A stretch of 64,000 nt of DNA from Rotaria macrura (lineage: Eukaryota; Rotifera; Eurotatoria; Philodinida; Philodinidae): assembly GCA_900239685.1 (NCBI GenBank), contig OENT01000150.1, positions 121,803-185,802 on the forward strand. Reading direction: 5' to 3'. Positions within the stretch are counted from its first letter, which is position 1; every line of letters begins with the position of its first letter. Below are positions 44,651 through 57,340 of the stretch, one piece after another. The notes beneath the pieces were generated by a model. The model was not told the DNA's origin, searched no databases, and saw only the letters and a program-made list of their open reading frames with translations. Position numbers and translations under genes: made by a program.

Positions 44651-47600
44651 CTATGAAAATTAGGTGTCTAAAATACAGTATGTTAGTCAAATCACAATGT
44701 GCATCAAATTATTTCCAAGCTGTTACTAGGAAACTATACTATATCTTTTGGCCTATATTTTCGGAAAGGGTCTCCCTTAAATCTAGTATTTGTCTTGATC
44801 AACTTAATGGGTAGAGATCGATCGAAAGATTGAAAGGAATTTAATCGCCAGTCTTTTTCATAAATCGATACGAAAAACACAATAATAGAAAGTTAATAGT
44901 GCAGTTAACAAAAAAAATGGATTTTTCAAAACTGAAACGATTGAAATATTTACGACACGTATTATCCTAGTTTCATCTTGGAACAATCAATGACTATGAA
45001 ACATACGAGTCGTCAATGAGTATCAATTAAAGTCCTCTACACTTGTAGATATGAGTTGGAAAAAAAGAGACCGTAGAATTTATTGTATTGCATCAGTTTT
45101 GAATATTGTATTTCATGTTACAATCACATAGGTTTTATGCCAAAAATTCCTGACCAAGACTTGAAGTGACATGTAGTAAAATTTCAAAGCTCAAATTTTT
45201 TCTACTTCAACGATGCTAAGATATTCAATTCATTATTAGACAACAATGAAAAACCCTTTCAATCTAAATGCTACGAAGAATCGTGTGCGACTTAAACCGT
45301 TGTGCGAACAAAAACATATCAAAATTTTTAAGATTGATGGCTAAAATTCAACAATAGAATTTCTAATATTATAAACGGTACACAATCGTTCATTCGAAGA
45401 AATCTGTTTTATACTGAAATCATGACACAAATCAAAAGATATGACGAATAATCAACGATCGAGGAAAATTAGATTTGAACAACGTCATGTTTATTTACTC
45501 AAACGCTAGGCTGTCTTGAAAGTTCACCACATTCGATCAAGAAGACTTGCGCAAAGTTAGTTTAAAAACAATTATATGTACAACAGCTAAGCTTTTTTCT
45601 AACCTTACGAAACTAATAAGGACTATAAATAACTAACAAAAAAAAATTAAGTAAAAATTGCTGAATAAACTTATGTTATGCTTCAAGAGAGAAAAATAAA
45701 TCAATACATATGATACATAAGTTAAATATTTGGAATGTTCGGTAATCTATTTGTCATCGAAAAATGTAAATAAAATTCAGCAACTTAAATAAGGTGTTAA
45801 TGCCTTTTAACAAGTTGAAACAATCTTGATAGTCGAGTAAATCACGTAGATATGCTTATTAGAAATAACTAAATGTTAGTTTTTCATACATGGAGTCGGT
45901 GTTAATCATTTATTTTCTATGATTGCTTTCTTCAAATTCTCAAACGATTCTTTCAGCCGATAACCAACAAGAACTTTTCACAAAAAAAAGTCAACAAAAC
46001 TCTATTGGATTTGTATCGCAAGTTTCTCCGTTTTATTTCATCTATAAGTATGTCAGTAATGAGTATATGAATTAGACGGAGTTATAGCAAAGTCTCGTTT
46101 AATGTCGATCGATTCCCAACATTGTAAGTAACATCGATTAAAACTACCAATAACAAGGTGAAGAAAAAATCTCGCAGAGTTCATATAGAAAAATGTCCAT
46201 GGTTTATTCGGAGATCCCTGAAATCTTAATGTTCCTTGTCATTATTTAATTAACGACAAGATAGTGGAGCTAGTTTTCAAATAATCAATTGGTTGGTTCA
46301 ATTTTATAAAGATACCAGAAATTTTCATAGGATCCAAAATAATGATATATGAAATTATGTTCAATTAGATAAACAAATCAGATGATGTTTGATATTTTAT
46401 TAGAATCTACACACACACACGGACTTGAATTAAAATAAAACTTTTCAAGATTATGTTTTTAATCAATAGATTTCCAATAAAAAACCAGCAGCAATTTTCA
46501 ATACATAATAATTTATTATAGAAAAAAATCAATATTTCATTTAGGTTGTCTATTTAAACACAATCGTTGGTACGCTATATTTTCAACTCTGACATATACA
46601 GAGAACTCGATGATGAATTCAAATTCTCATCTGTTGACTGTGGCCTATTGTAATAATAGTAGAAATCAACTGGTAACATATTGTATCATTGATCGATGAT
46701 GGATCACTTGTGTCGATTATAATAATTGTCCGCAAACACATACTCATCTCAATCTATTTACATGAGTAAGGTAGAAAAAAAATGAGCAATCGAGATATCA
46801 ATCTCTGTTCGTTTCTATTCTCAATAACAAACCATTTTCATCATCAGTTCCTTTTTTTTCATTTCTTCATCAGTAAATGACTTTTTTAACGTATATTTTG
46901 ATTCGTTGTTGATTTTTTCACATTGGTTCTGTCGTAATTATCAACATATGCACCGGTTGGACACCGTTTCATGTATGTATGTTCTGTAAAATACAAACGC
47001 GATAATGATGGACAAGAGAAGAAACAGAAGAAGAGCAGCAGAAGAAGAAGAAGAATGTCCACGAAATATGTTCGCGAGAACGCGTCCGGTTCAAATTCAG
47101 TGTAATTCGAGTCGACGAAGTACACCGATGGAACGAACAGAAAAAAAGCTAATTCTGTGCGGTACAAATGTTTCAATTAAAGAGTACAAAAAGAACATAC
47201 AGGCGAAAAGTGTGTCATTGGACTTTGATCTTCTGATCAGCCGTCATCATATTGATTTGCTCACTTTTCTTCCGAAATATTTTCAATCTGTTATTTGCAA
47301 GTCTTAAATGATAGTAAAATCTGAAAGAGTTTTGGAGCCTCTCAGACTCATTCGATTTTTCTTGAGAAATTGTATGATAGTGTATGATTGATGAAAGAAT
47401 TACCTACTCGTCCACTTCAAACTGACAGACGAACCGCTTCGTGAAAAAACTTCCAGATCCATATGAAAATTCTCAACGCTGACTAGGAAACAACGTTTTT
47501 CTAGAAAACATCAAATCAATAGATACAAAAGAAAATAAAAATCCGATCTATCTGAGAAGATGCTATGCGTTAAATAAATTGGATTTTTATGAGACGAAAT

Positions 47601-49833
47601 GTCTTTATAAATGAGGGTACAATAAGTGTATGAACGTTCTTAATAGATATTTCTTACGTAGTCTTATCATTTGAATCTGTAATTTTTATTGGTATAGATT
47701 GTATAATATTGTTTTATTATTAAAAAAAAAGTCTAATTTCCCTTGATTGATAAAAGATTTCAAGATTCTTTTTTTTTTCTTCTTAGTCAATTACTGAATA
47801 TATTGAAAATCTTTTTGATAAAAACTTTATGTGACACTAGATTTGTTCAGAGATGTTAATAAATTGTTTTGTTCAATGACAAAAAAAAACCGTGTACACT
47901 CCCTTTCACATTGTTTGATATTTATTGTACTTTGGATTGATTTATGTATTTATACAAAGCGTTTTACTACCGAAAATCGAGCTTCTTATTTTTTTATTCG
48001 AAATATTTTACTCAAATCTTGCTTTCTTAGTACTTTTCAAAAATAATTATTTTACTAGTCATTCATACTTTGATCTGCTTGATAACTATGTTTGAAATCA
48101 TGATATTATCATCACTGTTTAACGTCAATATTATTCTCGAAGTTGCACAATATTTAAAACCGATAAGAGATAAGTTCGAATGAAACAGAATCGAGTTTTT
48201 TTCTTTTTCATCGTTATTGACACTGATCATGTTAAATATGTTTATTAATTGAAGTAGAAACGGTATTTTCATCTTTCGCACTTGTTATTTGCTCAATTAT
48301 GCAAGCGATTGAGTTTTATTCTTTCTCACTCAACGAGTTTTATTTGTGTGATGTGTCAAATCGATATTATATGAGTATCGATAGAGTTGATTAGTCTTTT
48401 AAAAGCTGTTAAAATGGTTGGATAAGTCAATGAAGAAGAAAAAGCAAACTAAGAGAGGAAGAATGAAAGAATGCAAGAGAAAAAAAGCCTTCAAAAGATG
48501 AAACGAAATTGTTGTAAAACGGTGTGAAATTTTATCACTCTTATTTGACTCAAGTGATCAGCATCTCATTCTATAAAATGAAAAAAAAAGTTAAAAAGAT
48601 TGCTTCATCAATGCGAGTAGCAATAGCAGTAGTAGAATCATATAAAGACAATTCAGGATGAGTTTTATGGTTCTATGAAATATAAGGTAATTTGTAATTT
48701 CAAAGAGATCAAGATAGAAGTATTACGTCGATGAAACGTGCTCATATCTAAAGGAATAACAAAACTATCATTTCCGAAGTGATATGTGCGCGTGTATGAT
48801 TGATTTGATTCACTCCATGGCGGCAAACGTACGTGCGAGATTAATAAGGCAAATATGAAAAAAAAGTGAAAAAAATAGACAAAAAAATATAAATATGTGT
48901 GAATCCTCGGATTCATTTTCGTCACGGATCGACACTCACCGCTCGTTTGATGAAGAGAAAAGATGCTAATTGTTATATGTCGAGATTATTCGACAAAAAA
49001 TAAACTGTATATACAAATTCTTAAACTCTTGGTACTGGTAAAGTTAAAATCATCTACTTTTGCATATACTTAAACGAAGTGGTCTCTCACTGTTATCAAT
49101 AATATCATTACTTTCAGATTAACTTTCACGCATGCTTAAAACTTAAGGAAAAAAGGACACTTGCCGCTGCTAGTCACTAATTCGATGTGTACATATGCAC
49201 ACATTCGATCTCCTCATCTCCGCTTTTTTTTGTTCGTTTCTTCGTTTTTTTATAGATGGTTATATTTTCATTGGATAATAATTTTCATTGGTCGCTACTG
49301 CTCTACCGATTGGTTTTTTTTTCTTTTCAGAACAAACCGGGAGCGAGCTCGACTACTCATATTCATCATGATATATCTATATATTTACTGTGTTTCTGTG
49401 TACATAGAGAGAAAAGAAAAAGAAAAAAAGTCCATTATCATAACTTCGATAGTACTTTTTGCGAATCTTTTATATCGAAATAGAATAGAGACGTTTACGA
49501 TTTTTTCGTTTCATACATCAACTAATAAATATTTTCTTCTACCTGAAAACATACTCGGTAGGTTTATATATATTTATATATAAACATAGATATGACATCA
49601 ACAAGTCGAGGCAAATAGCATCTCAGCTATAAAAAAAAACACGATACTTGCGATGAGAGCCCTAATTGTGTCTCCATTTATGGCATACTCACTCGATGAG
49701 CTGTCCCAGAATGTTTTATGATCATTTCAGAAGCAACGAAATAAATCATTTATTTAATTCAATAAAATAATAGACGACAACAAGAAGTTATTTATTTCGC
49801 TGTTTTTCTTTTCACCTAGATTCGATAGTTTGC

Positions 49834-51439
49834 ATGTCGCCTGTATTCATTGCAAATGCGAATAAAATGTGTCCTTCATTAGATTCTTCATCAATGCCGG
49901 CCATCTCATTAAACAATACACAAATTCGAACATTGATTAACATCTACCCGCCGAGTCCAACGCTCTTGCCATCAGTACTTCCACAAAATTTTACAATGAA
50001 TCCCGTAGATTTACGTAAACAAGCATCATCATCAACAATTGCTGCTCAAGCTTTGTATCAATTTTATTTTCCACATTTATTTTCTCTGCAAAATCAACAA
50101 ACAACACATGAGATAATGGATAGAGGAATCAAGCGATCCAATAATTGTGATGGTACGTTGAATATTATTTATATGAGATTCTATGTTTTTCTCAATTTAT
50201 TTAATATAGTTCAAGAATCGTTATCATTACAAAAACGAAAATCAAATATTACACAGAAACGTTTCGATTTTGCTAAATTGGCCGATGAAGCTGTTAAAGA
50301 TAAGGAAGAAATATCGAATTCTTCAACATTATTGGATGTCAGTAGTAACAAATTTGATTTGTCCGTATCATCAACAACATCTTCGCAACCAGCACCAGCT
50401 GCTATCACTAGTGGTGTTTCATTACTAACCTCGAACACTGTTCTGTAAATATTGTAGAATGTCTTTGTTTATTTGTTTGTTTGGACTTCTGGGGCAAAGA
50501 TTAGTCGAGTTGTTCTCATCATCATGATCATCATCATCATCACACTAGTGTGCGAGAGAAGGAGGAGAAAGAGATGATATTGATGATGGTTATCGGATAA
50601 TTGAGACTATCGAGATAAGATGAGGACCAACTGACTGGCGCCTGCATTCACTTTCTCTTGATAATTAGAAGAAAATAGACAGAGAAAACAAATAAAACAA
50701 ATTTTATCAATAGATTTCTCTTCTCATAAAAAGTCATTTCTATCAGCGTTGTGACGATTGTATGAAATGAAGAAAAAAAAATAATAATAAATAAAAAAAA
50801 ACTAAATCAATTAATTTTTTAGTAAGCCTTCACTATCACCCACTCATTCGGCATTTCATCCAGTACTTATTTCTAATGGAAATACTTTGAATAAATTATC
50901 TCGACGTTCATATCAATCAAACAATACTAATAAACATAACAGTGTTATTGGTATGAAACGGTAAATGAACTGTTGGTTTTTTGCTAAACTTTCTTGTTGA
51001 AAATAATTATAATTGTAGTAAAAAACGAGCTAAAGAACATATATGTCAATATTGTAATCGTCATTTCACGAAATCTTACAATCTGTTGATTCATGTTCGA
51101 ACTCATACTGATGAACGACCGTACATATGTGACTTGTGTTTTAAAGCATTTCGACGACAAGATCATTTGAGAGATCACAAGTGAGTTTTGTTGAATACGA
51201 TATCCGTTTGCTTTTTAAAAATTTTTCAAGTGTTACAAATGATCTATTGTTTTTCTTCTATTTTAGATATACTCATTCAAAAGGTAAATAAGTTCAAACA
51301 TGAATTCGTGTTTATAATTTTTATTTTCGTAGAAAAACCATTCAAATGTCATGATTGTGGTAAAGGCTTTTGTCAATCACGAACACTAGCTATGCATAAG
51401 GCAACACATCAGCAACCGCCAACTCATCATGGTCGGTGA
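49834..51439 (+). CDS. Odd-skipped/OSR-type C2H2 zinc-finger transcription factor (six exons)
   Basis: Exons 49834-50152, 50210-50444, 50823-50960, 51019-51180, 51267-51283 and 51333-51439, all with GT/AG borders and consistent phases, give 325 residues. Three C2H2 fingers lie at about 240-260 ([20 protein letters not shown]), 268-288 ([20 protein letters not shown]) and 296-316 ([20 protein letters not shown]). '[14 protein letters not shown]', '[20 protein letters not shown]' and '[11 protein letters not shown]' are the signature of Odd-skipped/OSR1-OSR2 DNA-binding domains, nuclear regulators of gut, joint and mesoderm development in other animals. The N-terminal half is Ser/Gln/Pro-rich and unconserved. 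The ATG at 49834 is the first in frame after an in-phase acceptor (CACCTAG), so a 5' exon may exist. The first intron is 57 bp, keeps frame and is easily read through by mistake. Confidence 0.92.
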
Positions 51440-53475
51440 ACGTTTTGTTTTTGTTTTCTTGCATTTTTTTCCTGTTTATATTGCTCCTTTTACATCTACC
51501 ACTTCATTTTCTTCTCTTTGCTCTGTAATTAAATAAAAAAATCTATTAATGTTTTAACGAACGACAACATGATATCTTGCGATTGTTTTGTAAACAATTC
51601 TTTAGAAAGTGAAATGATTGGTGTTCTCGTCACTTTTCGATCATTCATTATTTTTGTTTATGCAGCAAGTGTCGAAAAACAAACTAATATACAAATAATT
51701 TTCTCATCCATTCGTAGATGATCATTTTATAACTGTGTCTCATTTATTATAAACTTTATTACATTTGAATATGATGTTGTATTATACTGGTAGTAGTGTG
51801 GTTAAAACATATGAGTGTGGACATATCTATACTTTCTCCCAGTCCAAACAACGTTGATTTTTCACATGATAAACTGAGCATGTAAATTTCGTTGATGAAA
51901 CTAGTTTTCTGTTGCTTAGATATATCAATATAAAATTGCATTCAACCAAACAAAGAATTCTTCGATGCAAAACAATACGATCCTTTTTATCTTTCAGTAA
52001 GCTAATTAGTTAGAAAGTGTTGAGTTCTATACATTATCGCATGTAGTAGTATCGTGCAATCATTCTGATATTTGTCATCATAGTGCAAGTAAAGGATCTC
52101 CTGATTTAATGAAAAAGAAAAACATGAAATGATCGTGAATACATATGGCATGCTCATATTATTATGTTCAGTATTTCGATACATGACGAACGAAAAATGT
52201 TTCACTTTTATTCAAGTAATTCATGGTTAACTCAACAGCAAGTTTTCATTGTACAAAATGATAGAAGACACTTATAGTATCTGATTTTCAAAAGTGTTCT
52301 TCTTCTCAGTTTTTTCATTATATAAATTATAATCAAAAGCACCATCTTTGTTTTTAATGACAAAGATGTTTATAAGCTCTGCTTTGATTGGCTGTTGTTC
52401 TTCTCTTCTTGTCATTAACAATCACGAAAAATTTCACTCTTATAGATAGATAGATAGATAGATAGGCGGAGAGAATATGTCAAGTAGTGCAGTTAAATTT
52501 ATTTGAAACGATGAAAAATGTACTTTCGCGCGATGCGTACTTCTCGAATCTCAGGTCTCTTAGATTACGACTCAGAAAGTCAATTTTCATATGTACGTGG
52601 ATATATAACTTTGAAACGTTCTTCTAAAGAAATAAAATTCTCTATACACGTTGTCCCATGTACTCTTTCTTATAGAATACTTTCATATATCAAAAACAAT
52701 GAAAAATTAATTTTCTCATAACTTTTGGCTTTCCCAAGCATAAAGTAGAGTCAGTTTGGATGTTAAAATTTGCAGAACTTTCGAGATAACTATACGGAAA
52801 TTTTATACTCTAGAAATCATTCATTCTCTAAACACTTTTAGTAGACGAGAAAAAAAACGTTCTAACAAGTCTGGAAGAAAACTTTTATGCCGTCAACAAT
52901 CGAACAAGTATAGAATCGGAAATTTTTACTAATAATTTTTTTTTAAAGTCATTGAAGGATAGATATTTCTGATTAGTTTCGTGTTATGATTTAGAATGTT
53001 CAAGCACTTTTTCATTAAATTTTAGCAGAAGAATGAGTACTGTAAAACCAGAGATCTATTAAAATCTTCCTAAGTTAATTGTTAATCGTTGACACGTTGA
53101 CTAGAAAATTTTCTTTTCAAAATTTATAAAAAAAAGTATTATGTAGAATGCATATACTACGTGGGATACTTCTATTTATAAAATAAGCGGCTACGAAGGA
53201 ATCCAAACTGTTCACAAAATAGAAAATATTTTAAGATAAGCCTTAAACGCTCAAGAAAAAAGATAAATAAAATATTCAAAATTCAGAGCGTAGATAGTAT
53301 TTTTGTTTTGCATCTAAGTATGCAGCTTGAACAAAGAAATCATTCTCAAAGATGAGCACATATGACTTGTTCCATTCTATGATTTTTTTTTCATGCATAA
53401 ATACATTACAACAATAATAATATATTTAGATCAACTTTGGTTAGTGACTAAAATAGATTAGATATGATTTAAATC
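51440..53475. other. Intergenic stretch with a GATA microsatellite
   Basis: AT-rich with no supported gene. A (GATA)n/(TAGA)n run lies at about 52443-52465. Confidence 0.5.
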
Positions 53476-53700
53476 ATGAAAAAGATTATTGTAATTTTTT
53501 TTAGTATCTTTCTAGTTTGTTGTTCGATGTGTTTGCATGTGGGATTTTCTTTGAAGAGTGTAACAAAACAAAAAAAAGAAAAAAGCACGATGATTTCATT
53601 GATTTGTCACACTTACAATTGTCTACGATTACTATCCATGCCTTGTATCAGTATGATGACATCTAATAGAAATAGAGATAAACTTCTTCCGGATCACTAA
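53476..53700 (+). CDS. Possible small secreted peptide precursor
   Basis: A single 74-codon frame. Residues 1-25 form a good signal-peptide candidate: two Lys, a hydrophobic core IIVIFFSIFLVCC, and a polar turn. Then comes a basic stretch KQKKEK, and a segment with CHTYNC (a C-x4-C spacing) and a third Cys. The arrangement signal peptide, basic cleavage region, short Cys loop resembles small neuropeptide precursors, but I recognise no family and there is no amidation signal. It ends 76 bp before the GTPase start. It could be chance. Confidence 0.3.
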   Translation: MKKIIVIFFSIFLVCCSMCLHVGFSLKSVTKQKKEKSTMISLICHTYNCLRLLSMPCISMMTSNRNRDKLLPDH

Positions 53701-53776
53701 GATGGTTATTATTTGTCACAAACAAGCTATAAATAGACGAAAGAAAAGAATATCATAATATTCGATAGTTACAATC

Positions 53777-54932
53777 ATGTCACCTTGTTTTGATAATGCA
53801 GACACAGTTACGTTAGTATAGTTGTTTCGTTTATTTCTCTACATCTCTTTTAATTTCAAACATAATTTATGATAGGTTTCGAAAACGAGAAAAAGTTGTT
53901 GCTCTACTAGGCCGTACGGATACTGGCAAAACAAGTACGTTTAATTTAATGACAGGTCTATCACAACCAATCGGTAATCGAATATCAAGTACTACTAATC
54001 AATGTTATTCTCATTCGAATTTTATTGATACACCAGGTTTCGGTGATAGTCGTGGTAGTGAATCGTCTCATCTTTCTTTGGTTGATTTTTTCATTTCACT
54101 TTCATCTGGTATTGATATTCTTCTCTATTTTGTTCGATATGGCGCAATGAATTCAGCTGATCTTGATCTATTTGTCGATATATACAAACGAATACTATCT
54201 GTTGATGGTTATTCTAATTCTTGTCTTGTAATAAGTGACTATTCATTACCAAATCTTGAACAAGTCAATATCGATGAGCATGAAGAACGAAAATATCTAC
54301 TTAGACAATTACACGAAAATGATAAATATTCATATATATTGGACAAATTTAATAATCGTGTTATATTTATTGATGTATCACCTTATGATTATAGTAGACG
54401 AACAATATCAAAAGAAATCATAGAAAAATTTCTACATTCATTTCAACCAACAAAACGATTCAATTGTCAAAATCTTCAAGATGCGTATCGTCTTTTACGG
54501 CGTACACAAGAAATGGAAACACTATGTCTAGATTTAAAAACTCGAATTGATCAATTGGCAACACAGAATCAACATTTAACACATTTATACGAACAACAAA
54601 TAAGATATTGTAAAGATTTAGAAGAAACATATGAACGATCAACAAAACAATTAGAACAAATACATGAACAAACTTTATTAACCATTGAACATAATCATTT
54701 ACAAACCATTGATGAAATGAAACGGCAAGAATTTCGTATACGTGGTGAAGTTAAACAAGTAAGACATCAATTAGAAGAAATTGAACGTGAAATGGACAGA
54801 AGTATAACATTTAATGTTTTTTCCTACATTCCACTTATTCACATCGTAACAAATATTATTGAATTAAATACAAAACGACGTATTACACAACGCATTCGAA
54901 AAACACTACAATCGAAAAATAAAATCACGTAA
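53777..54932 (+). CDS. AIG1/GIMAP-like P-loop GTPase with C-terminal coiled coil
   Basis: Exons 53777-53811 and 53876-54932 (64-bp intron, phase 2) give 363 residues starting MSPCFDNADTVTFRKREK. The P-loop GRTDTGKTS lies at residues 24-32 and the switch II/Walker B DTPGFGD at 63-69, followed by the hydrophobic strand DILLYFVRYG. This order and the DTPGFGD form fit the AIG1/TRAFAC family of GTP-binding proteins. A classical N/TKxD base-specificity motif is not evident; VISDYS stands at the expected strand. From about residue 190 a long Gln/Glu/Arg/His-rich coiled coil follows, ending in a hydrophobic segment FNVFSYIPLIHIVTNIIEL that could associate with membrane. Substrate and role unknown. 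Confidence 0.8.
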
Positions 54933-57340
54933 ATCAAATGCAACGAAAAACGAAACCCGAATGTTTCAATTGATGTGCATTATCATGTTAAAACAATAAG
55001 CAAATTCGTATTTTTTCTTCTGTGAAGAAAATATTTTTGTAGTAGTTTACATGATTGAGAAAATGTAGCACAATTGCTAAGATATTTGGAAAAATAACGT
55101 TTTCTGTCAATTTCATTTAAAAATTGTATTATAAATTATTTAAAAATATACGTGTTTGTCAAGTGTTGACAAGAAGTTTTAATCGTTTCATACGCATTGT
55201 ATTACCAATTCTTTATATAGTGGTAATAGGTATTTATTATTTATTGTTGAATAGATGAATTCATTTTTAGCCTACATCAAGAACATTGAGCATATTTGAG
55301 ATATATTAAAAGTTTCATAATCAACATAAAGCATTACGAAAAAAAACGCTTTGCAACTTAGACAGATTGATAAGAGAAAACTTCTTAATAACGGATTTTC
55401 ATTGAGTCGAGATTATACACGATCAATCAGCTAAAAGAATTTATGAATACCCTGAACGTAGTTTGTATTCTTAGAATTGTTGCTAGACTGATCCAATATA
55501 CTGTTAGGATTTTTTTATTCTAGATTTCCTACTAATCATTCCATTTGGAAATAGAAGGAAAAATCTCAATTTTGAATAGTCATATGACACTTTGAATTAA
55601 GATAGGCCATAATGAAAATAGTTGATCATGAGAGTTTTAGTAGTTTATTTGTTTCAGTTATTATTCTAACACCTACATCACTACGAAAATGAGAACTCTT
55701 CTACATAAAACGAAAATATAAATTGATGAATCTAATGTTTTTATTTAAAAACAGAAGAAAATAGAAACTCATTCTCTTCATGATATGGTGTTAAATAAAT
55801 TTCTAGACAATATTCAAAAGTATGTTTCTGCAGTCACAGTACTCATTTGTTCGGAAAATTTTCTACACATAGGTTATCTCAACAGTAATGCAGTATGAGC
55901 ATGAATTCTTGTCAGGATATTGACAATTTACTCAAGTCAATGAAATGTAGAGAAATACAAATTTCAAGCGGTTTAAAAATTCGAGAAACTCATTTTTTTA
56001 ATTTTTCTATTCGAAAATTATTTGAAGAGAATTTCATGTAAGAGTATTTCGAAATTTTTCGCAAAGCTACTTCTCTTCGTCGAGATTGGATAAAGTTCAT
56101 CATATGACATCGGAAATGGAAATCGTTCGAACTCGAAAATTGATCGAGTTCGCATATGCATATTTGTAGAAATTAGCCGTTGTGTTCTAAGGCACAGTGT
56201 TATGATCTCGATTATCTAATGACATATATGAGCAAACGAAATGAAATAGAATAATTAATGATAACATTTTTATTTACATTTAAAATTTAAAATAATAAGA
56301 AATGAAGAAAAAAGAATTTTTAATTCGGAATATGAAAACGAAAGCAATGACATTCCGGTCTAAATGTAGCAAATAGGAAAGATAGTGCATGTTGATAATA
56401 GATCATTATGCAAACGAACCTTTCGTTTTTCTCATACCGTTCAGTATGTACATATTTTAAATGAAAATCATAAAACTAAGGAATACACACGAGTTTCTCA
56501 TGTGTACGTTAAAGTGCATGAGAGATAGTCTTAAGGATTGTGCTCTATCGAGATATGTTTGAGAGAAGTCAACACAAGAGTTGAGCAAATTTCAGCGATC
56601 AGAAAAATGCTCGTGAAAACTATACATCAAAACGGTTCACGTTTTTTCTAATCATGCCTTGATATTTTTAAGACAAAAACAAGAACATTGAACAAACATA
56701 CGATGACATTAAGTTAAACTGCAATGCCATGAAATCATCCGTTTCTGGATTGGTTGACACAAATGCCTTGTTCGAAAACTTTGTTTTCAACGTTTTCAAA
56801 TGTTTTCTAGAAAAAATAAAACTAGATTTACAGCGAACCATCAACTTAGATGTAATAGAATACTTCAGTATTCTATACATTTTGATGCATTAGATAATAG
56901 AATGGTGAAATTCTTTCTTCTTCATTTCTTTTGTTTTTATAATCGAAGTAAAACTCTTGTGGACTAACTGCAATCTTATTGTGATATCCTCATCATCATA
57001 CGAAACATCGCTACAAAATATAGAAAAAGAACATTGTTAGTTCATTATCAGTTTTTAAAATCTTTTTTTTGCTTAATGCAATTCTTTTTGATTGATGCAG
57101 ATCGATAAATATCAAGTCAAGTCTATCCTCGTATTTAAATGCGAGGTATTGATGTTTGAATTATATTTTCATTTACCATGTATCATATTGAACAGAACAA
57201 CATATCTAATGAAATGATTTGTGTACATTAGTTCCTTTTCATGATTTCATAAGGTAACCAGTTTGCTTTGATTTAGAATTACTATCCGAAAGTACTTTTA
57301 TTATCTTGAGAAGAACTCATTTTAAAATTCTTCTAAAATG
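54933..57340. other. Intergenic stretch between convergent genes
   Basis: AT-rich, between the 3' ends of the GTPase and the glycosyltransferase. No repeat, RNA gene or open frame that I can support. Confidence 0.5.

Larger units (their letters stand above)
39013..49833. other. Long AT-rich interval without a supported gene
   Basis: Nearly 11 kb. Cryptic block G lies at 42540-42735. Minus-strand orphan exon candidates with AG/GT borders lie at 40845-40768 (SSDTWRDRYCFPWATMDVEV) and 44650-44424. A minus-strand frame at 46886-47000 (after a TTTTACAG acceptor) ends KKSTTNQNIR-stop. None joins into a gene and none is recognised. A purine-rich GAAGAA tract lies near 47025-47055. The rest shows nothing I can name. 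Confidence 0.5.

Noticed and set aside
46886-47307. 96- and 100-codon frames on opposite strands
   Set aside because: Low-complexity Leu/Phe and Glu/Arg runs from a GAAGAA tract. Only the last 30 codons on the minus strand could be an exon, and they match nothing known.
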